Shown one piece after another: positions 43,748 to 52,857 of a stretch of 64,000 nucleotides of DNA. The position numbers and the translations under genes are program-made. Numbering within the stretch: position 1 is the first letter of the stretch; each line of letters begins with the position of its first letter. The DNA is from Kribbella sandramycini (lineage in GTDB: Bacteria; Actinomycetota; Actinomycetes; Propionibacteriales; Kribbellaceae), in contig NZ_JABJRC010000009.1 of the NCBI RefSeq assembly GCF_013131805.1, forward strand, positions 124,001 to 188,000. The letters run 5' to 3'. The notes beneath the pieces are model-generated. The model ran no database searches. It saw only the letters and a program-made list of their open reading frames with translations, and was not told the DNA's origin.

Positions 43748-46700
43748 ATGCGGTTTGTGCTGACGGTGGCTGATCCGGCGGCTGGGAAGAGTGTCGACGT
43801 GTTGGTCGATGCTGAGGCCGGGCTGACGGTGGGGGCGTTGGTTCCGCGGTTGGTGGCGGCGGTCGGGCGGGGGACGGCGAGGCCCGGGAATGTGGTCAAT
43901 CTGCACGAATCGGCGCCGGTCGGGGAGGTCGTGCCGCCGGTGTTCGTGGACGGGAAGCCGGTGGATCCGCGGCTGGCGCTGGCCGCTTCGCCATTGCGCG
44001 AGGGGACGCTGCTCAGTATCGGTGACTCGCGCGGTTGTCTGCCGACCGAGCCGCTCGGGGTGGTCGAGGTTCGGGTCGTCAGTGGTCCTGGTGCGGGGTC
44101 GGTGCATCGGCTGGGGATGGGCACCTACACGATGGGGAGCTCGGCCGATGCGGGCGTTCGCCTGATCGGCTCCGGTGTTCCGCCGCTGGTGGCGACGCTG
44201 AACGTCGCGGTGACCGGGGAAGTGACGATCCGGCCCGAGGAGTTCGGCGGTGCGACCGGGATGGAGCGCCCGATCAATCCGCTGGCCGGCCCGATCGTGA
44301 TCCCGGACGAGACGGGCGCCGAGGAGACGACGTACGTCCTGGAGCCCGGGCAGCAGCCGGCGCTGGTCGAGCTGGACCGCCGCGACCTGAGCGCGGGGAG
44401 CCGCTGGACCGGCAGCGACTGGCCTCCGGGCGCCCAGCTGACCATCGGCCCGGTGATGCTCACCCTCGCCGCCGTCGAGCCTCCGGATGCCTCGCTGTCG
44501 CCCAACCCGGCCGGGGGGACGCTCGACTTCAACCGCCCGCCACGCTTGCTGCCGCCGCCGCGAATGACCGAGTTCGCGTTGCCCACCGAGCCGGAGAAGG
44601 CCCAGAAACCCACCTTCCCGCTTCTCGTGATGATGTTGCCGCTGGTCGGGAGCGTCACCCTCGCACTGATCCTCAAGCAGCCCGGCATGTTGTTGTTCGG
44701 GCTGTTGTCGCCGCTGATGTACGTCGGCCAGTATCTGCAGAGCCGGAAAGAAGGCAAGACCGGATACCGTGTCCAGCTTGCCAAGTACCAGGAACACAAG
44801 GCCCGGGTCGAGCGTGATGCCCGCCGGGCACTCGTTGCCGAACGCAACGCTCGGCGCCGCGACCTGCCGGATCCGGCCGCTGTGCTGCTGCTCGCCACCG
44901 GTCCGCGTGCTCGCCTGTGGGAACGGCGTCCGACCGACCCTGACTGGTTGGAACTAAGGGTCGGCATCGCGGATCTCCCCAGTGAGGTGATGGTCGAGGA
45001 CCAGTCGCTCGACAGTCATCTGCGCAAGCGGACCTGGACGGCGCCTGACGTGCCGGCCACCCTTCCGCTCGTCGGCGTCGGTGTGCTCGGTGTCTCCGGC
45101 AGCGGCGGTTCGGCCCAGCAAATCGGCGCCTGGCTGGCCGGTCAGCTCGCGGCCCTGCACAGTCCTCGGACGCTGCGCTTGACCGTCCTCTGCCCGCCCG
45201 AATCCGCGGCGAACTGGCAGTGGATGCGCTGGCTTCCGCACGTTCGCGGTACCGAGGACGACGGCTTCCTCGGGACGATCGGAAACGACGACGAGACGAC
45301 CGTACGGCGGATCAACGAGCTGGCCCGGTTGGTCGAGGCGCGCCGGAAGGCGCTGAACTCCCACTCGCCGATCCCGCAACCGGCCTTGTTCGCGGAGCAG
45401 ATCGTGGTGATCATGGACGGCGCCCGCCGGCTGCGGCTGATCCCCGGTGTGGTCGGGCTGCTGAACGACGGGCCGTCGGTGGGTGTCCGATTCATCTGCT
45501 TGGACAGCGACGGGCGGCAGTTGCCCGACGAGGCGAACGCGGTGATCGAGCCGCACGGCCAGTGGTGGCGGCTGCGGCGGACCGGTACGCCGATCATCGA
45601 CGGCATCCGCCCGGACCTCGTCACTCCGCAGTGGCTCGACCGGCTGGCCCGATCGCTGGCGCCGATCCAGGATGTCTCCGGTGGCGACGACGCTACGTCC
45701 GTTCCGGCCTCGAGCCGATTGCTGACGGTGCTCGGGATGGAAACCCCGGCACCCGACCAGCTCGCCAACGGGTGGGCGCTGAGCGGCGGCCGCACCACCT
45801 ACGCGATGATCGGCGAGGACGCCGAAGGCCCGTTCGGCGTCGACATCGTCCGGGACGGTCCACATGGTCTGGTGGCCGGTACGACGGGCGCCGGAAAGTC
45901 CGAGCTGCTCCAGTCGATCATCGCATCGCTTGCCGTTGGCAACCGACCCGACGAGATGACCTTCGTGCTCGTCGACTACAAGGGCGGCGCGGCGTTCAAG
46001 GACTGCAGCTACCTGCCGCACACCGTCGGCATGGTCACCGACCTCGACGGTCACCTGACCACGCGGGCCCTCGCCTCGCTGGCTGCTGAGCTGCACCGCC
46101 GCGAGCGCCAGCTCGACCGTGCCGGCGCCAAGGACATCGAGGCGTACCTCGAGCGGATGGGCGCGACCGACGAACGGATGCCACGGCTGCTGATCGTGAT
46201 CGACGAGTTCGCCGCGATGGTGTCCGAGCTGCCCGACTTCGTCACTGGAATCGTCGATATCGCTCGGCGCGGCCGGTCGCTCGGTGTGCACCTGATCCTG
46301 GCCACCCAGCGCCCAGCCGGTGTGGTCAGCGATGACATCAAGGCGAACACGAACCTGCGGATCGCACTCCGGGTCACCGATGCCGGGGACAGCTCCGATG
46401 TGCTCGAAGCGCCCGATGCGGCGTACATCTCCAAGAGCACACCCGGCCGGGGTTACGCCCGGCTGGGACACTCTTCGTTGATCCCGTTCCAGACCTCCCG
46501 CGTCGGTGGCCGCCCACCGGGCCTGGTGGCCGCGACGGTCGGCGTCCGGCCGATCGAGTGGCGTGACCTGGGCCGACCGGCGATCTTCGAGGTGCAGGAG
46601 GCCGAGGACGACGTCATGGTGCCGACCGACCTGGCGACGCTGGTGAAGGCTCTGCGGGGTGCGGCGGAGTTGGCCGGGATCGAGACGCCGCCGAGTCCTT

Positions 46701-48280
46701 GGCTGCCGCCGCTGGGCGACATCATCACCCTGGCCGACTTGGAGGTGGCAGCCGCCGACAAGGACGGCGTGCTGCCGCCGATCCCCTTCGGCCTGACCGA
46801 CGTGCCGAACCGGCAGGCTCGCGAGGTGGCGACCTACGACCTGGAGTCAGCCGGCCAGCTGGCGATCATCGGAGCTCCCCGCAGCGGGCGCTCGGCCACG
46901 CTACGCGCCATCGCCGGCTCGATCGGCCGCTTGATCGAGCCGAGGGATCTGCACCTGTACGGCGTCGATTGCGGTAACAACGCCTTGCTTCCGCTGATCA
47001 GCCTTCCGCACACCGGCGCGGTCGTGTCCCGTGAGCAGGTCGACCGGTTGACCCGCTTGACCGGCCGGCTTCAGGCGGTCATCGGCAACCGCCAGCAGCA
47101 ATTGGCCACGAAAGGCTTCGCCGACGTCGCCGAGCAGCGCAGAGCCGCCCCCGCGGACGAGCGGTTGCCCTATCTCGTCGTCCTGCTCGACCGCTGGGAA
47201 GGATTCGTGGCGGCGTTCGAATCGGTCGACGGCGGCCGGCTGGTCGATGCCTGGATGCAGATCCTGCAGGAAGGGGCGGGGGTGGGCGTCAAGGTGGTGA
47301 TGACCGCGGACCGGACGGCGCTGGTCGGCCGGATCTCCACCCTGATGGAGGACCGGCTGATGCTGCGGATGACCGATCCGTCCGACTTCCTGATGATCGG
47401 TATGCCGACCAAGGAGGTTCCGGAGAAGTTCCCGCCCGGCCGGGGATTCCGCTCGTCGGGCCTGCTGGAGACCCAAGTCGCCCTGCTGGACAAGGACGAC
47501 GACGGCACGGCGCAGGTTGCCGCACTGCACCGGATCGGCGCAGCCGCGACGCCGAAGTCGGAGATCCCGATCGGTCTTCGGCCGTTCCGGGTGGACGCGC
47601 TGCCGGCGTCGATCGGCACGGCCGCTGCGTTGGAGCTCGGTCCGCAGCCCTTGCGGCCGACCGAGGTTCTGGTCGGCGTCGGTGGCGACGACCTCGGCAT
47701 CCGGGCCTTCGACGCGTACGAGCACGGGCCTGGGCTACTGGTAGTTGGGCCACCGCGGTCCGGGCGCAGTACGACGCTGCTGACGATGATCGACTCGGTC
47801 ACCAGGCGCGGCTGGCAGGTGCTCGCCGTGGTGCCGCGGCGTAGCCCACTGCGGGAGCTGACCGGACAGCCGGGGATCGCCGGGGTGTATGGGGCGGAGG
47901 CCGATATCGAGCAGGTCAAGAGTGTCCTGGACGGACTGACCAGCCCCTTCGCGATCGTTGTCGACGACCTGGAGTTGCTCGGCATGGACAGCCCGATGGC
48001 CGAGTTGGTGGACGCCCGGGTCGGGTTGCTGCGCGATACCGGCAACCTGGTCATCGGAGCGGGCACAGCCGGCGATCTGACCACGATGTACCGCGGCCCG
48101 GCAGCCTCGATGAAGAAGTCCAGGGCCGGTATCGTCCTGAGCCCGCAGAAGTACGACGATGCCGAGATCTTCGGCATCAACCTGCCGCGCGGGATGGCCG
48201 GGGGTACTCCGCCCGGCCGGGCGCTGTTCGTCGCCGGCGGCCGCTGGGAACCCGTCCAGGTCGCCGCGCCCGGCGACTGA
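43748..48280 (+). CDS. eccC: Type VII secretion FtsK/SpoIIIE ATPase, EccC/EssC-like with FHA domain
   Basis: The protein has 1510 residues. The N-terminal ~100 residues look ubiquitin-like (RFVLTVADPAAGKSVDVLVD). An FHA-like region at ~103-190 (GTYTMGSSADAGVRL) is as in EssC. Two membrane helices lie at ~288-330. Three FtsK domains follow: Walker A GTTGAGKS at 711-718 is intact, but the second and third are degenerate, GAPRSGRS (1042-1049) and GPPRSGRS (1334-1341), with Lys replaced by Arg. The first ATPase therefore powers export of WXG100-type substrates and the others probably bind substrate. No EccB, EccD, EccE or mycosin gene is present here. I start at ATG 43748; 43700 is an unlikely alternative. 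Confidence 0.92.
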   Translation: MRFVLTVADPAAGKSVDVLVDAEAGLTVGALVPRLVAAVGRGTARPGNVVNLHESAPVGEVVPPVFVDGKPVDPRLALAASPLREGTLLSIGDSRGCLPTEPLGVVEVRVVSGPGAGSVHRLGMGTYTMGSSADAGVRLIGSGVPPLVATLNVAVTGEVTIRPEEFGGATGMERPINPLAGPIVIPDETGAEETTYVLEPGQQPALVELDRRDLSAGSRWTGSDWPPGAQLTIGPVMLTLAAVEPPDASLSPNPAGGTLDFNRPPRLLPPPRMTEFALPTEPEKAQKPTFPLLVMMLPLVGSVTLALILKQPGMLLFGLLSPLMYVGQYLQSRKEGKTGYRVQLAKYQEHKARVERDARRALVAERNARRRDLPDPAAVLLLATGPRARLWERRPTDPDWLELRVGIADLPSEVMVEDQSLDSHLRKRTWTAPDVPATLPLVGVGVLGVSGSGGSAQQIGAWLAGQLAALHSPRTLRLTVLCPPESAANWQWMRWLPHVRGTEDDGFLGTIGNDDETTVRRINELARLVEARRKALNSHSPIPQPALFAEQIVVIMDGARRLRLIPGVVGLLNDGPSVGVRFICLDSDGRQLPDEANAVIEPHGQWWRLRRTGTPIIDGIRPDLVTPQWLDRLARSLAPIQDVSGGDDATSVPASSRLLTVLGMETPAPDQLANGWALSGGRTTYAMIGEDAEGPFGVDIVRDGPHGLVAGTTGAGKSELLQSIIASLAVGNRPDEMTFVLVDYKGGAAFKDCSYLPHTVGMVTDLDGHLTTRALASLAAELHRRERQLDRAGAKDIEAYLERMGATDERMPRLLIVIDEFAAMVSELPDFVTGIVDIARRGRSLGVHLILATQRPAGVVSDDIKANTNLRIALRVTDAGDSSDVLEAPDAAYISKSTPGRGYARLGHSSLIPFQTSRVGGRPPGLVAATVGVRPIEWRDLGRPAIFEVQEAEDDVMVPTDLATLVKALRGAAELAGIETPPSPWLPPLGDIITLADLEVAAADKDGVLPPIPFGLTDVPNRQAREVATYDLESAGQLAIIGAPRSGRSATLRAIAGSIGRLIEPRDLHLYGVDCGNNALLPLISLPHTGAVVSREQVDRLTRLTGRLQAVIGNRQQQLATKGFADVAEQRRAAPADERLPYLVVLLDRWEGFVAAFESVDGGRLVDAWMQILQEGAGVGVKVVMTADRTALVGRISTLMEDRLMLRMTDPSDFLMIGMPTKEVPEKFPPGRGFRSSGLLETQVALLDKDDDGTAQVAALHRIGAAATPKSEIPIGLRPFRVDALPASIGTAAALELGPQPLRPTEVLVGVGGDDLGIRAFDAYEHGPGLLVVGPPRSGRSTTLLTMIDSVTRRGWQVLAVVPRRSPLRELTGQPGIAGVYGAEADIEQVKSVLDGLTSPFAIVVDDLELLGMDSPMAELVDARVGLLRDTGNLVIGAGTAGDLTTMYRGPAASMKKSRAGIVLSPQKYDDAEIFGINLPRGMAGGTPPGRALFVAGGRWEPVQVAAPGD

Positions 48281-48315
48281 TTGCCCTCGGCAACCTGAAA
48301 CCGCCGGAACGCGAA

Positions 48316-48347
48316 AGCCGGCCGGACCTCGATGAGGTCGGCCGGCT
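48316..48347. terminator. Bidirectional hairpin between eccC and the WXG100 gene
   Basis: Arms AGCCGGCCGGACCTC (48316-48330) and GAGGTCGGCCGGCT (48334-48347) pair along their length with one bulged G and a 3-base loop. The hairpin lies between two convergent genes, 36 bp after the eccC stop and 18 bp beyond the WXG100 stop, so it can end both transcripts. Confidence 0.8.
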
Positions 48348-48364
48348 CCCGGAGGAGAGCTGGG

Positions 48365-48634
48365 TCAGCCGCCGGTGGCGGTCTGAATGGCCTGGCGGTT
48401 CTTCTCGACCGCGGTCGAGGCGTGCGCCAGGTCGGTCTCGATGTTGCCGATGTTCTTCTCGCACTGGCTCCAGGCCGTGCGGAAGTCGTCGGCGTACTTG
48501 CCCTTCCAGGTCGTGCTGGTGACCACACCCGAGGACGCGGTCTTCAGCTGGCTCAGCTGCGTCTGGAACTCGGTCAGCTTCTTCTTCAAAGCTTCCATCT
48601 CCGGCAGGCTGCCGCCGACCATGTCTCCCGACAT
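48365..48634 (-). CDS. WXG100-family protein (EsxA-like)
   Basis: This 89-residue protein is a typical helical hairpin with the WxG turn in STTWKGKYADDF (Trp43, Gly45), a helical KKKLTEFQTQLSQLKTASSG before it, and a second helix with DLAHASTAVEKNRQAI after it. WXG100 proteins are exported as dimers by EccC/EssC systems. It faces eccC tail to tail and is transcribed from the region that also serves the Tad operon, where two TTGCA-N6-TGCAA-type sites lie. The short C-terminal tail lacks the usual YxxxD/E export motif, so it may be carried by a partner. Confidence 0.93.
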   Translation of the reverse strand: MSGDMVGGSLPEMEALKKKLTEFQTQLSQLKTASSGVVTSTTWKGKYADDFRTAWSQCEKNIGNIETDLAHASTAVEKNRQAIQTATGG

Positions 48635-48795
48635 CGGAACTCCCCAATCTCCTGGTGGTGCGAACCAAGCACCTCGTAGCTACAACGTAACGCTCCGGAG
48701 GGCCAGTCGACGGCCCCCTCGCCAGACACCCGGCAATACCTGCTCAGGGCATCAATCCGCAGCCTGACAGCTCCCGAGTAACACCCGCAACCAGG

Positions 48796-48811
48796 CTGCA
48801 CTTTGTTGCAA
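48796..48811. promoter_or_regulatory. TTGCA-N6-TGCAA site, copy 4 (one mismatch)
   Basis: CTGCACTTTGTTGCAA: one arm is CTGCA instead of TTGCA. Read on the minus strand it is TTGCAACAAAGTGCAG, with the same N6 as copy 2. It lies 162 bp upstream of the WXG100 start and 54 bp from copy 5. Confidence 0.65.
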
Positions 48812-48849
48812 TGCGCACCCGGCGCCGCGCGGCCGAGGCGATGAAACCT

Positions 48850-48865
48850 TTGCAGGAAGGTGCAA
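48850..48865. promoter_or_regulatory. TTGCA-N6-TGCAA site, copy 5
   Basis: TTGCAGGAAGGTGCAA, perfect arms, extended to a longer dyad by flanking CCT/AGG (CCTTTGCA...TGCAAAGG). It is in the control region between the WXG100 gene and the Tad operon. Confidence 0.75.
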
Positions 48866-49152
48866 AGGGTGCCGGATCCGGGACCGGATGGCAGTGTCAA
48901 CGTTTACCATGTGCGCGGCTGGACGGCGGATTCCGTCGCGCGCTCAGCCGTGCTCCGGGGCTGCGATCGACAACTGTTCGTGTTCGATCGATTGCGGCTC
49001 GTGGGCTAGGATTCAGAGGTTCGGCTGGGCGGATCGAGCTGGGCCTGGTGGGTCTGGTCCGGTCGGGCACTAGGGTCGGACGGGACGCCAGACGGGGGCG
49101 AGCTGCGCCGGAACGGTTCAGAGTTGCCCTGCGATTTCGAGGAGCGGGGCAG

Positions 49153-49875
49153 ATGTCCACGAGCACCGGCAGGGAAGCGGTCGACCGGCAGCGGCAGCGG
49201 GCCGAGCGTGGGGTCGGGACGACTCGTGGGCCCGGCGGAAAGCTGCCGACGAACTCGGCGCGGCGGCGGCCGGCGGTTGCGGCCCTGGCCGCATTGCTGA
49301 TCGTGGGCGGGGCGCTGATCGCCGGATTGCTGGCGATCCGGATGGACGAGCGCCAGGCGGTCGTACAGGTTCGCGAGAACATCGGCGTCGGGCAGCGGAT
49401 CACCCGGGCGGACCTGGCCGAGACCCGGGTGGCGGGTGACTCGCTCCGTGTCGTCCGGGTCGATCAGGTGGATCAGATCCTCAACCGGTACGCCAAGGTC
49501 AACATGCTCAAGGGGCAGCTGCTCGATCCGCAGCAGACGACCGCCGAGGCGCCGATCGCCGACGGCAAGGCGGAGGTCGGCATCGTGCTGGTCGGCGGCC
49601 GGGTGCCCGCCGGCGGGCTGCTGAAAGGCGATCTGGTCGAGCTGGTGAAGATCGGGAACGGCACCACGGCGCCGGTGACGATCGGCACCGGGACGGTGCT
49701 CGACGTACCGAAGCCGGCCGCCACCGGGTCGGGGCTGGGTGACAAGGCAACCACCGCGCAGAGCGCGACGGTGCTGGTGGAGCGGTCCCTGGTCAAGGCG
49801 ATTACTGATGCCTCAGGCAACAATCGGATCGCGGCGGCCGTCCTCAAGCGCGGTACGTCGGTGGAGCCGAAGTAA
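49153..49875 (+). CDS. CpaB/RcpC-like SAF-domain protein of the Tad pilus operon
   Basis: The protein has 240 residues. A ~45-residue polar N-terminus precedes one membrane helix (VAALAALLIVGGALIAGLLA) and an extracytoplasmic SAF domain (QVRENIGVGQRITRADLAET, then VNMLKGQLLDPQQ). CpaB-type proteins stabilise the pilus passage across the envelope. ATG 49153 follows GAGGAG. The longer frame upstream is leader sequence. The stop TAA shares its last base with the next ATG. Confidence 0.85.
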   Translation: MSTSTGREAVDRQRQRAERGVGTTRGPGGKLPTNSARRRPAVAALAALLIVGGALIAGLLAIRMDERQAVVQVRENIGVGQRITRADLAETRVAGDSLRVVRVDQVDQILNRYAKVNMLKGQLLDPQQTTAEAPIADGKAEVGIVLVGGRVPAGGLLKGDLVELVKIGNGTTAPVTIGTGTVLDVPKPAATGSGLGDKATTAQSATVLVERSLVKAITDASGNNRIAAAVLKRGTSVEPK

Positions 49876-50669
49876 TGGGCCTCTTCGTCCTGGCTGCGGC
49901 CAAGGGTTCTCCAGGCGTCACGACGGCCGCCGTCGCGCTGGCCGGAGCCTGGCCGGGTGATCCGATCCTGGCCGACCTCGATCCGGCCGGTGGCGACATC
50001 GCGTTGCGGTACCGCGACCAGGCCGGCGTACCACTGGACTCGGAGCGCGGTCTGCTTTCGCTGGGAGCGGCGGTGCGCCGGGGGAGCACCGAGGTGCAGC
50101 TCGCCGACCACGTGCAGATGCTGTCCGGTGGTCTCGAGGTGCTGGTCGGGGTGACTTCGCCCAGTCAGGTGCAAGGCCTCGGGCCGGCCTGGCAACATCT
50201 GGCGCGGCTGTTCCGGAGCGTGCCGGGCCGGGACGTGATCGCCGATTGCGGCCGGCTGATGCCCGGGTCCGCGACGGTCCCGGTGTTGCAGAATGCTGAT
50301 GCGCTGCTGCTGATCGCGCGACCGACCGTCGAGGGGCTGTCCCATCTGCGGGAGTGGATCCGCGGCTTCTCCGAGGTGCTCCGGCTGGGCACGTACGACG
50401 CCGTACCGGTCGGTGTCGCGCTGATCGCGTCGTACCGGGACACCCACGTCGTGGGTGAAGTGCAGGCAATCCTGGATCGGGCCCGGCTGCAGGCCACCGT
50501 GCTCGGTGTGCTGGCCGAGGACGTGAAGGCCGCAGCGGCGATCCGGGCCGGTGCCGGGCGCAAGGCCAGGGCGTCGTTGCTGGTGCGTTCGGCAGCCGAT
50601 CTGACCGAGCGGCTCCGCAGAATCGCGCTGCAGAACGCCAAGGCTGCCGAGAGCTGGGGGGTGGCCTGA
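49875..50669 (+). CDS. CpaE/TadZ-like MinD-fold protein with altered P-loop
   Basis: This 264-residue protein has the MinD/ParA fold: FVLAAAKGSPGVTTAAVAL at the start, ILADLDPAGGDIA for the switch region, and VIADCGRLMPGSATVPVLQN. The deviant Walker A should read KGGxGKTT; here it is KGSPGVTT, keeping Lys10 but with Val15 in place of the phosphate-binding Lys. ATP hydrolysis is therefore doubtful. TadZ proteins localise the pilus machine to its site, and atypical P-loops are known in that family. It overlaps both neighbours by one base. Confidence 0.85.
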   Translation: MGLFVLAAAKGSPGVTTAAVALAGAWPGDPILADLDPAGGDIALRYRDQAGVPLDSERGLLSLGAAVRRGSTEVQLADHVQMLSGGLEVLVGVTSPSQVQGLGPAWQHLARLFRSVPGRDVIADCGRLMPGSATVPVLQNADALLLIARPTVEGLSHLREWIRGFSEVLRLGTYDAVPVGVALIASYRDTHVVGEVQAILDRARLQATVLGVLAEDVKAAAAIRAGAGRKARASLLVRSAADLTERLRRIALQNAKAAESWGVA

Positions 50670-51976
50670 TGGATCAGTCGCTGGTCCGGCGGTTGCGCGA
50701 AGAGGTCGCGGAGGTGCTCGCCCGGCAGCGCCGGGAGGACACGGCCAACGGTCTGCCGCAGATGACCGCCGAGGACGAACGTCAGTTCGCCCGAGCCGTC
50801 GTCGGCCGGGTCCTCGAGACGCATGCCCGTGGCGAGATCGCGTCCGGTCGCACTCCACCGAGTGCGCTCGAGGAGCAGGAGCTCGCCGACGGGATCCACG
50901 CCGCGCTGTTCGGCGTCGGCCGGCTGCAGCCGCTGCTCGACGATCCGATGGTCGAGAACGTCGACATCAACGGCTGCGACCGGGTCTTCGTCGGGTACGC
51001 CGACGGCCGGGAAGAGATCGGGCAGCCGGTCGCGGATTCCGATGACGAACTGGTCGAGCTGATCCAGACCCTGGCGGCGTACTCGGGCCTGGCCAGCCGT
51101 CCGTTCGACTCGGCCAACCCGCAGCTCGACCTGCGGCTGCCGGACGGGAGCCGGCTCTCGGCGTTGATGGGGGTGTGTGCGCGGCCGTCGCTGTCGATCC
51201 GGCGGGCGCGGCTGTCCCGGGTGAGCCTGGACATGCTGGTCGAGTACGGCACGATGTCGCCGGAGCTGGCGTCGTTCCTGTCCGCCGCGGTCGCGGCCCG
51301 CAAGAACATCATGATCGCCGGTGCGACCAACGCCGGCAAGACGACCCTGCTGCGGGCGCTGGCCAACGAGATCCCGCCCGACGAGCGCCTGGTCACCATC
51401 GAGCGGGCGCTCGAGCTCGGCCTGGGTGAGTACGAGGACCTGCATCCGAACGTGCTCTCGCTGGAGGAGCGGCTGCCGAACTCCGAAGGCCACGGCGCGA
51501 TCGTGATGGCGGATCTGGTCCGCCGCAGCCTGCGGATGAACCCCAGCCGGGTGATCGTCGGTGAGGTGCTGGGCGACGAGATCGTCACGATGCTGAACGC
51601 GATGAGCCAGGGCAACGACGGCTCGCTGTCGACGATCCACGCGAACTCCTCGCTGGAGGTCTTCAACCGGATCTGCACTTACGCGATCCAGTCGGCCGAA
51701 CGGCTGCCGGCCGACGCGACGATGATGCTGATCGCGGGCGCCATCGACTTCGTGGTGTTCGTCGAGCGCCGTAACGAGTTCGCGGCCGGTGGTGAGCTGC
51801 GCCGGATCGTCACGTCGGTGCGCGAGGTGAATGGCGTCGACGGCCGGGTGCTGTCCAGCGAGATCTTCCGGGCCGGACCGGACGGCGTGATCATGCCCGC
51901 CGCGCCGATCAGTTGCCTGCCCGAACTGCAGGCAGTCGGCTACCGCGGCTCGGCCCCGGCGGGGTGGGCCTCGTGA
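50669..51976 (+). CDS. tadA: Tad pilus secretion ATPase TadA/CpaF
   Basis: The protein has 435 residues. It has an N-terminal helical domain, then PMVENVDINGCDRVFVGYADG and the type II/IV secretion ATPase core: Walker A GATNAGKTTLL, the Asp box region ERLVTIERALELGLGEYEDL, Walker B region VIVGEVLGDEI and the His box SQGNDGSLSTIHANSS. It powers assembly of Flp pilin. It starts in a TGATG overlap and shares its end with tadB. All catalytic motifs look intact. Confidence 0.95.
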   Translation: MDQSLVRRLREEVAEVLARQRREDTANGLPQMTAEDERQFARAVVGRVLETHARGEIASGRTPPSALEEQELADGIHAALFGVGRLQPLLDDPMVENVDINGCDRVFVGYADGREEIGQPVADSDDELVELIQTLAAYSGLASRPFDSANPQLDLRLPDGSRLSALMGVCARPSLSIRRARLSRVSLDMLVEYGTMSPELASFLSAAVAARKNIMIAGATNAGKTTLLRALANEIPPDERLVTIERALELGLGEYEDLHPNVLSLEERLPNSEGHGAIVMADLVRRSLRMNPSRVIVGEVLGDEIVTMLNAMSQGNDGSLSTIHANSSLEVFNRICTYAIQSAERLPADATMMLIAGAIDFVVFVERRNEFAAGGELRRIVTSVREVNGVDGRVLSSEIFRAGPDGVIMPAAPISCLPELQAVGYRGSAPAGWAS

Positions 51977-52857
51977 CGGCTCCGTCGGCGACGCTGCTGT
52001 TGATCATCCTGCTCGGCGGGCTGGTCGGCGGCGGCGTCTTGCTTCTGGTCCTGGCGCTGATCCCACGTGCGGAGGACCCGGAGCTGAAGCCGCCGTCTGC
52101 GCTGACGGCGGCGCTCCGCCGGGCCGGCCTGCGGCTACCGATCGCCATCGGCGTCGGGCTGTTGATCCTGTTGCTCACCAGGTGGCCGGTGGCCGCCGCG
52201 GCGACGGGCGTGCTGGTGTTCGTCTGGCCCGCGCTGTTCGGCGGCGCGGCCGCGGAGGCGAAGGCGATCGCCCGGCTCGAGGGGCTGGCAGGCTGGACGG
52301 AGTCGCTGCGAGACACGGTGGCCGGCGCGGTCGGTCTCGAACAGGCGATCCCGGCCACGGCGTACGCCGCCTCGCCGGCGATCTCCAGAGAGCTGACCGC
52401 CCTGGCAGACCGGCTGCGGGTACGCGTTCCGCTGCCGCAGGCCTTGCAGCGGTTCGCCGATGAGATGAACGATTCCAGCGTCGACCTGATCGTCGCGAGC
52501 CTGATCCTGAACTCCAGGCTCCGCGGACCCGGACTGCGTGAGGTGCTCACCTCGCTGTCGGAGTCGGCCCGCGCCGCGCTGGACATGCGGCAGCGGGTGA
52601 ATGCCGGCCGGCGCAGCACCCGGCGCAGTGTCCAGATCGTCATGGCTGTCACGGTTGTGGTCGTGCTCGGGCTGTCGCTGTTCAACAAGCCGTACGTTCA
52701 GCCCTATTCGACCCCGGTCGGCCAGTTCGTGCTGCTGATCATTCTCGGGCTGTTCGCGGTCGGCTTCTTCTGGCTCCGGCGGCTGTCAACGTTCGAGATG
52801 CCCGAACGCTTTCTGCACGCCCGGGACCGGGTGCCGGAGCGGGGTGCGGTGCGATGA
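51973..52857 (+). CDS. tadB: Tad pilus inner-membrane protein TadB
   Basis: The protein has 294 residues from GTG 51973 (GTGA overlap with tadA). It has the T2SSF-type platform layout: two N-terminal helices, the cytoplasmic region ARLEGLAGWTESLRDTVAGA with GLEQAI, and two C-terminal helices (IVMAVTVVVVLGLSLF and FVLLIILGLFAVGFFWL). It forms the membrane base with TadC. The longer upstream frame reads through tadA and is not used. Confidence 0.9.
   Translation: MTAPSATLLLIILLGGLVGGGVLLLVLALIPRAEDPELKPPSALTAALRRAGLRLPIAIGVGLLILLLTRWPVAAAATGVLVFVWPALFGGAAAEAKAIARLEGLAGWTESLRDTVAGAVGLEQAIPATAYAASPAISRELTALADRLRVRVPLPQALQRFADEMNDSSVDLIVASLILNSRLRGPGLREVLTSLSESARAALDMRQRVNAGRRSTRRSVQIVMAVTVVVVLGLSLFNKPYVQPYSTPVGQFVLLIILGLFAVGFFWLRRLSTFEMPERFLHARDRVPERGAVR

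Larger units (their letters stand above)
48635..49152. other. 518-bp divergent control region between the WXG100 gene and the Tad operon
   Basis: No gene is supported here. The plus-strand frame that continues into the CpaB gene is arginine-rich and not conserved-looking, so it is untranslated leader. The region holds two TTGCA-N6-TGCAA-type sites (48796 and 48850). I see no convincing -35/-10 pair. An AT-richer stretch, GTTCGTGTTCGATCGATTGC, lies at 48977-48996. Confidence 0.6.

Noticed and set aside
48811-49152. N-terminal extension of the CpaB-like protein
   Set aside because: The frame is open, but the residues are an arginine-rich composition artefact, the Shine-Dalgarno element stands before ATG 49153, and the stretch holds the TTGCA-N6-TGCAA sites.
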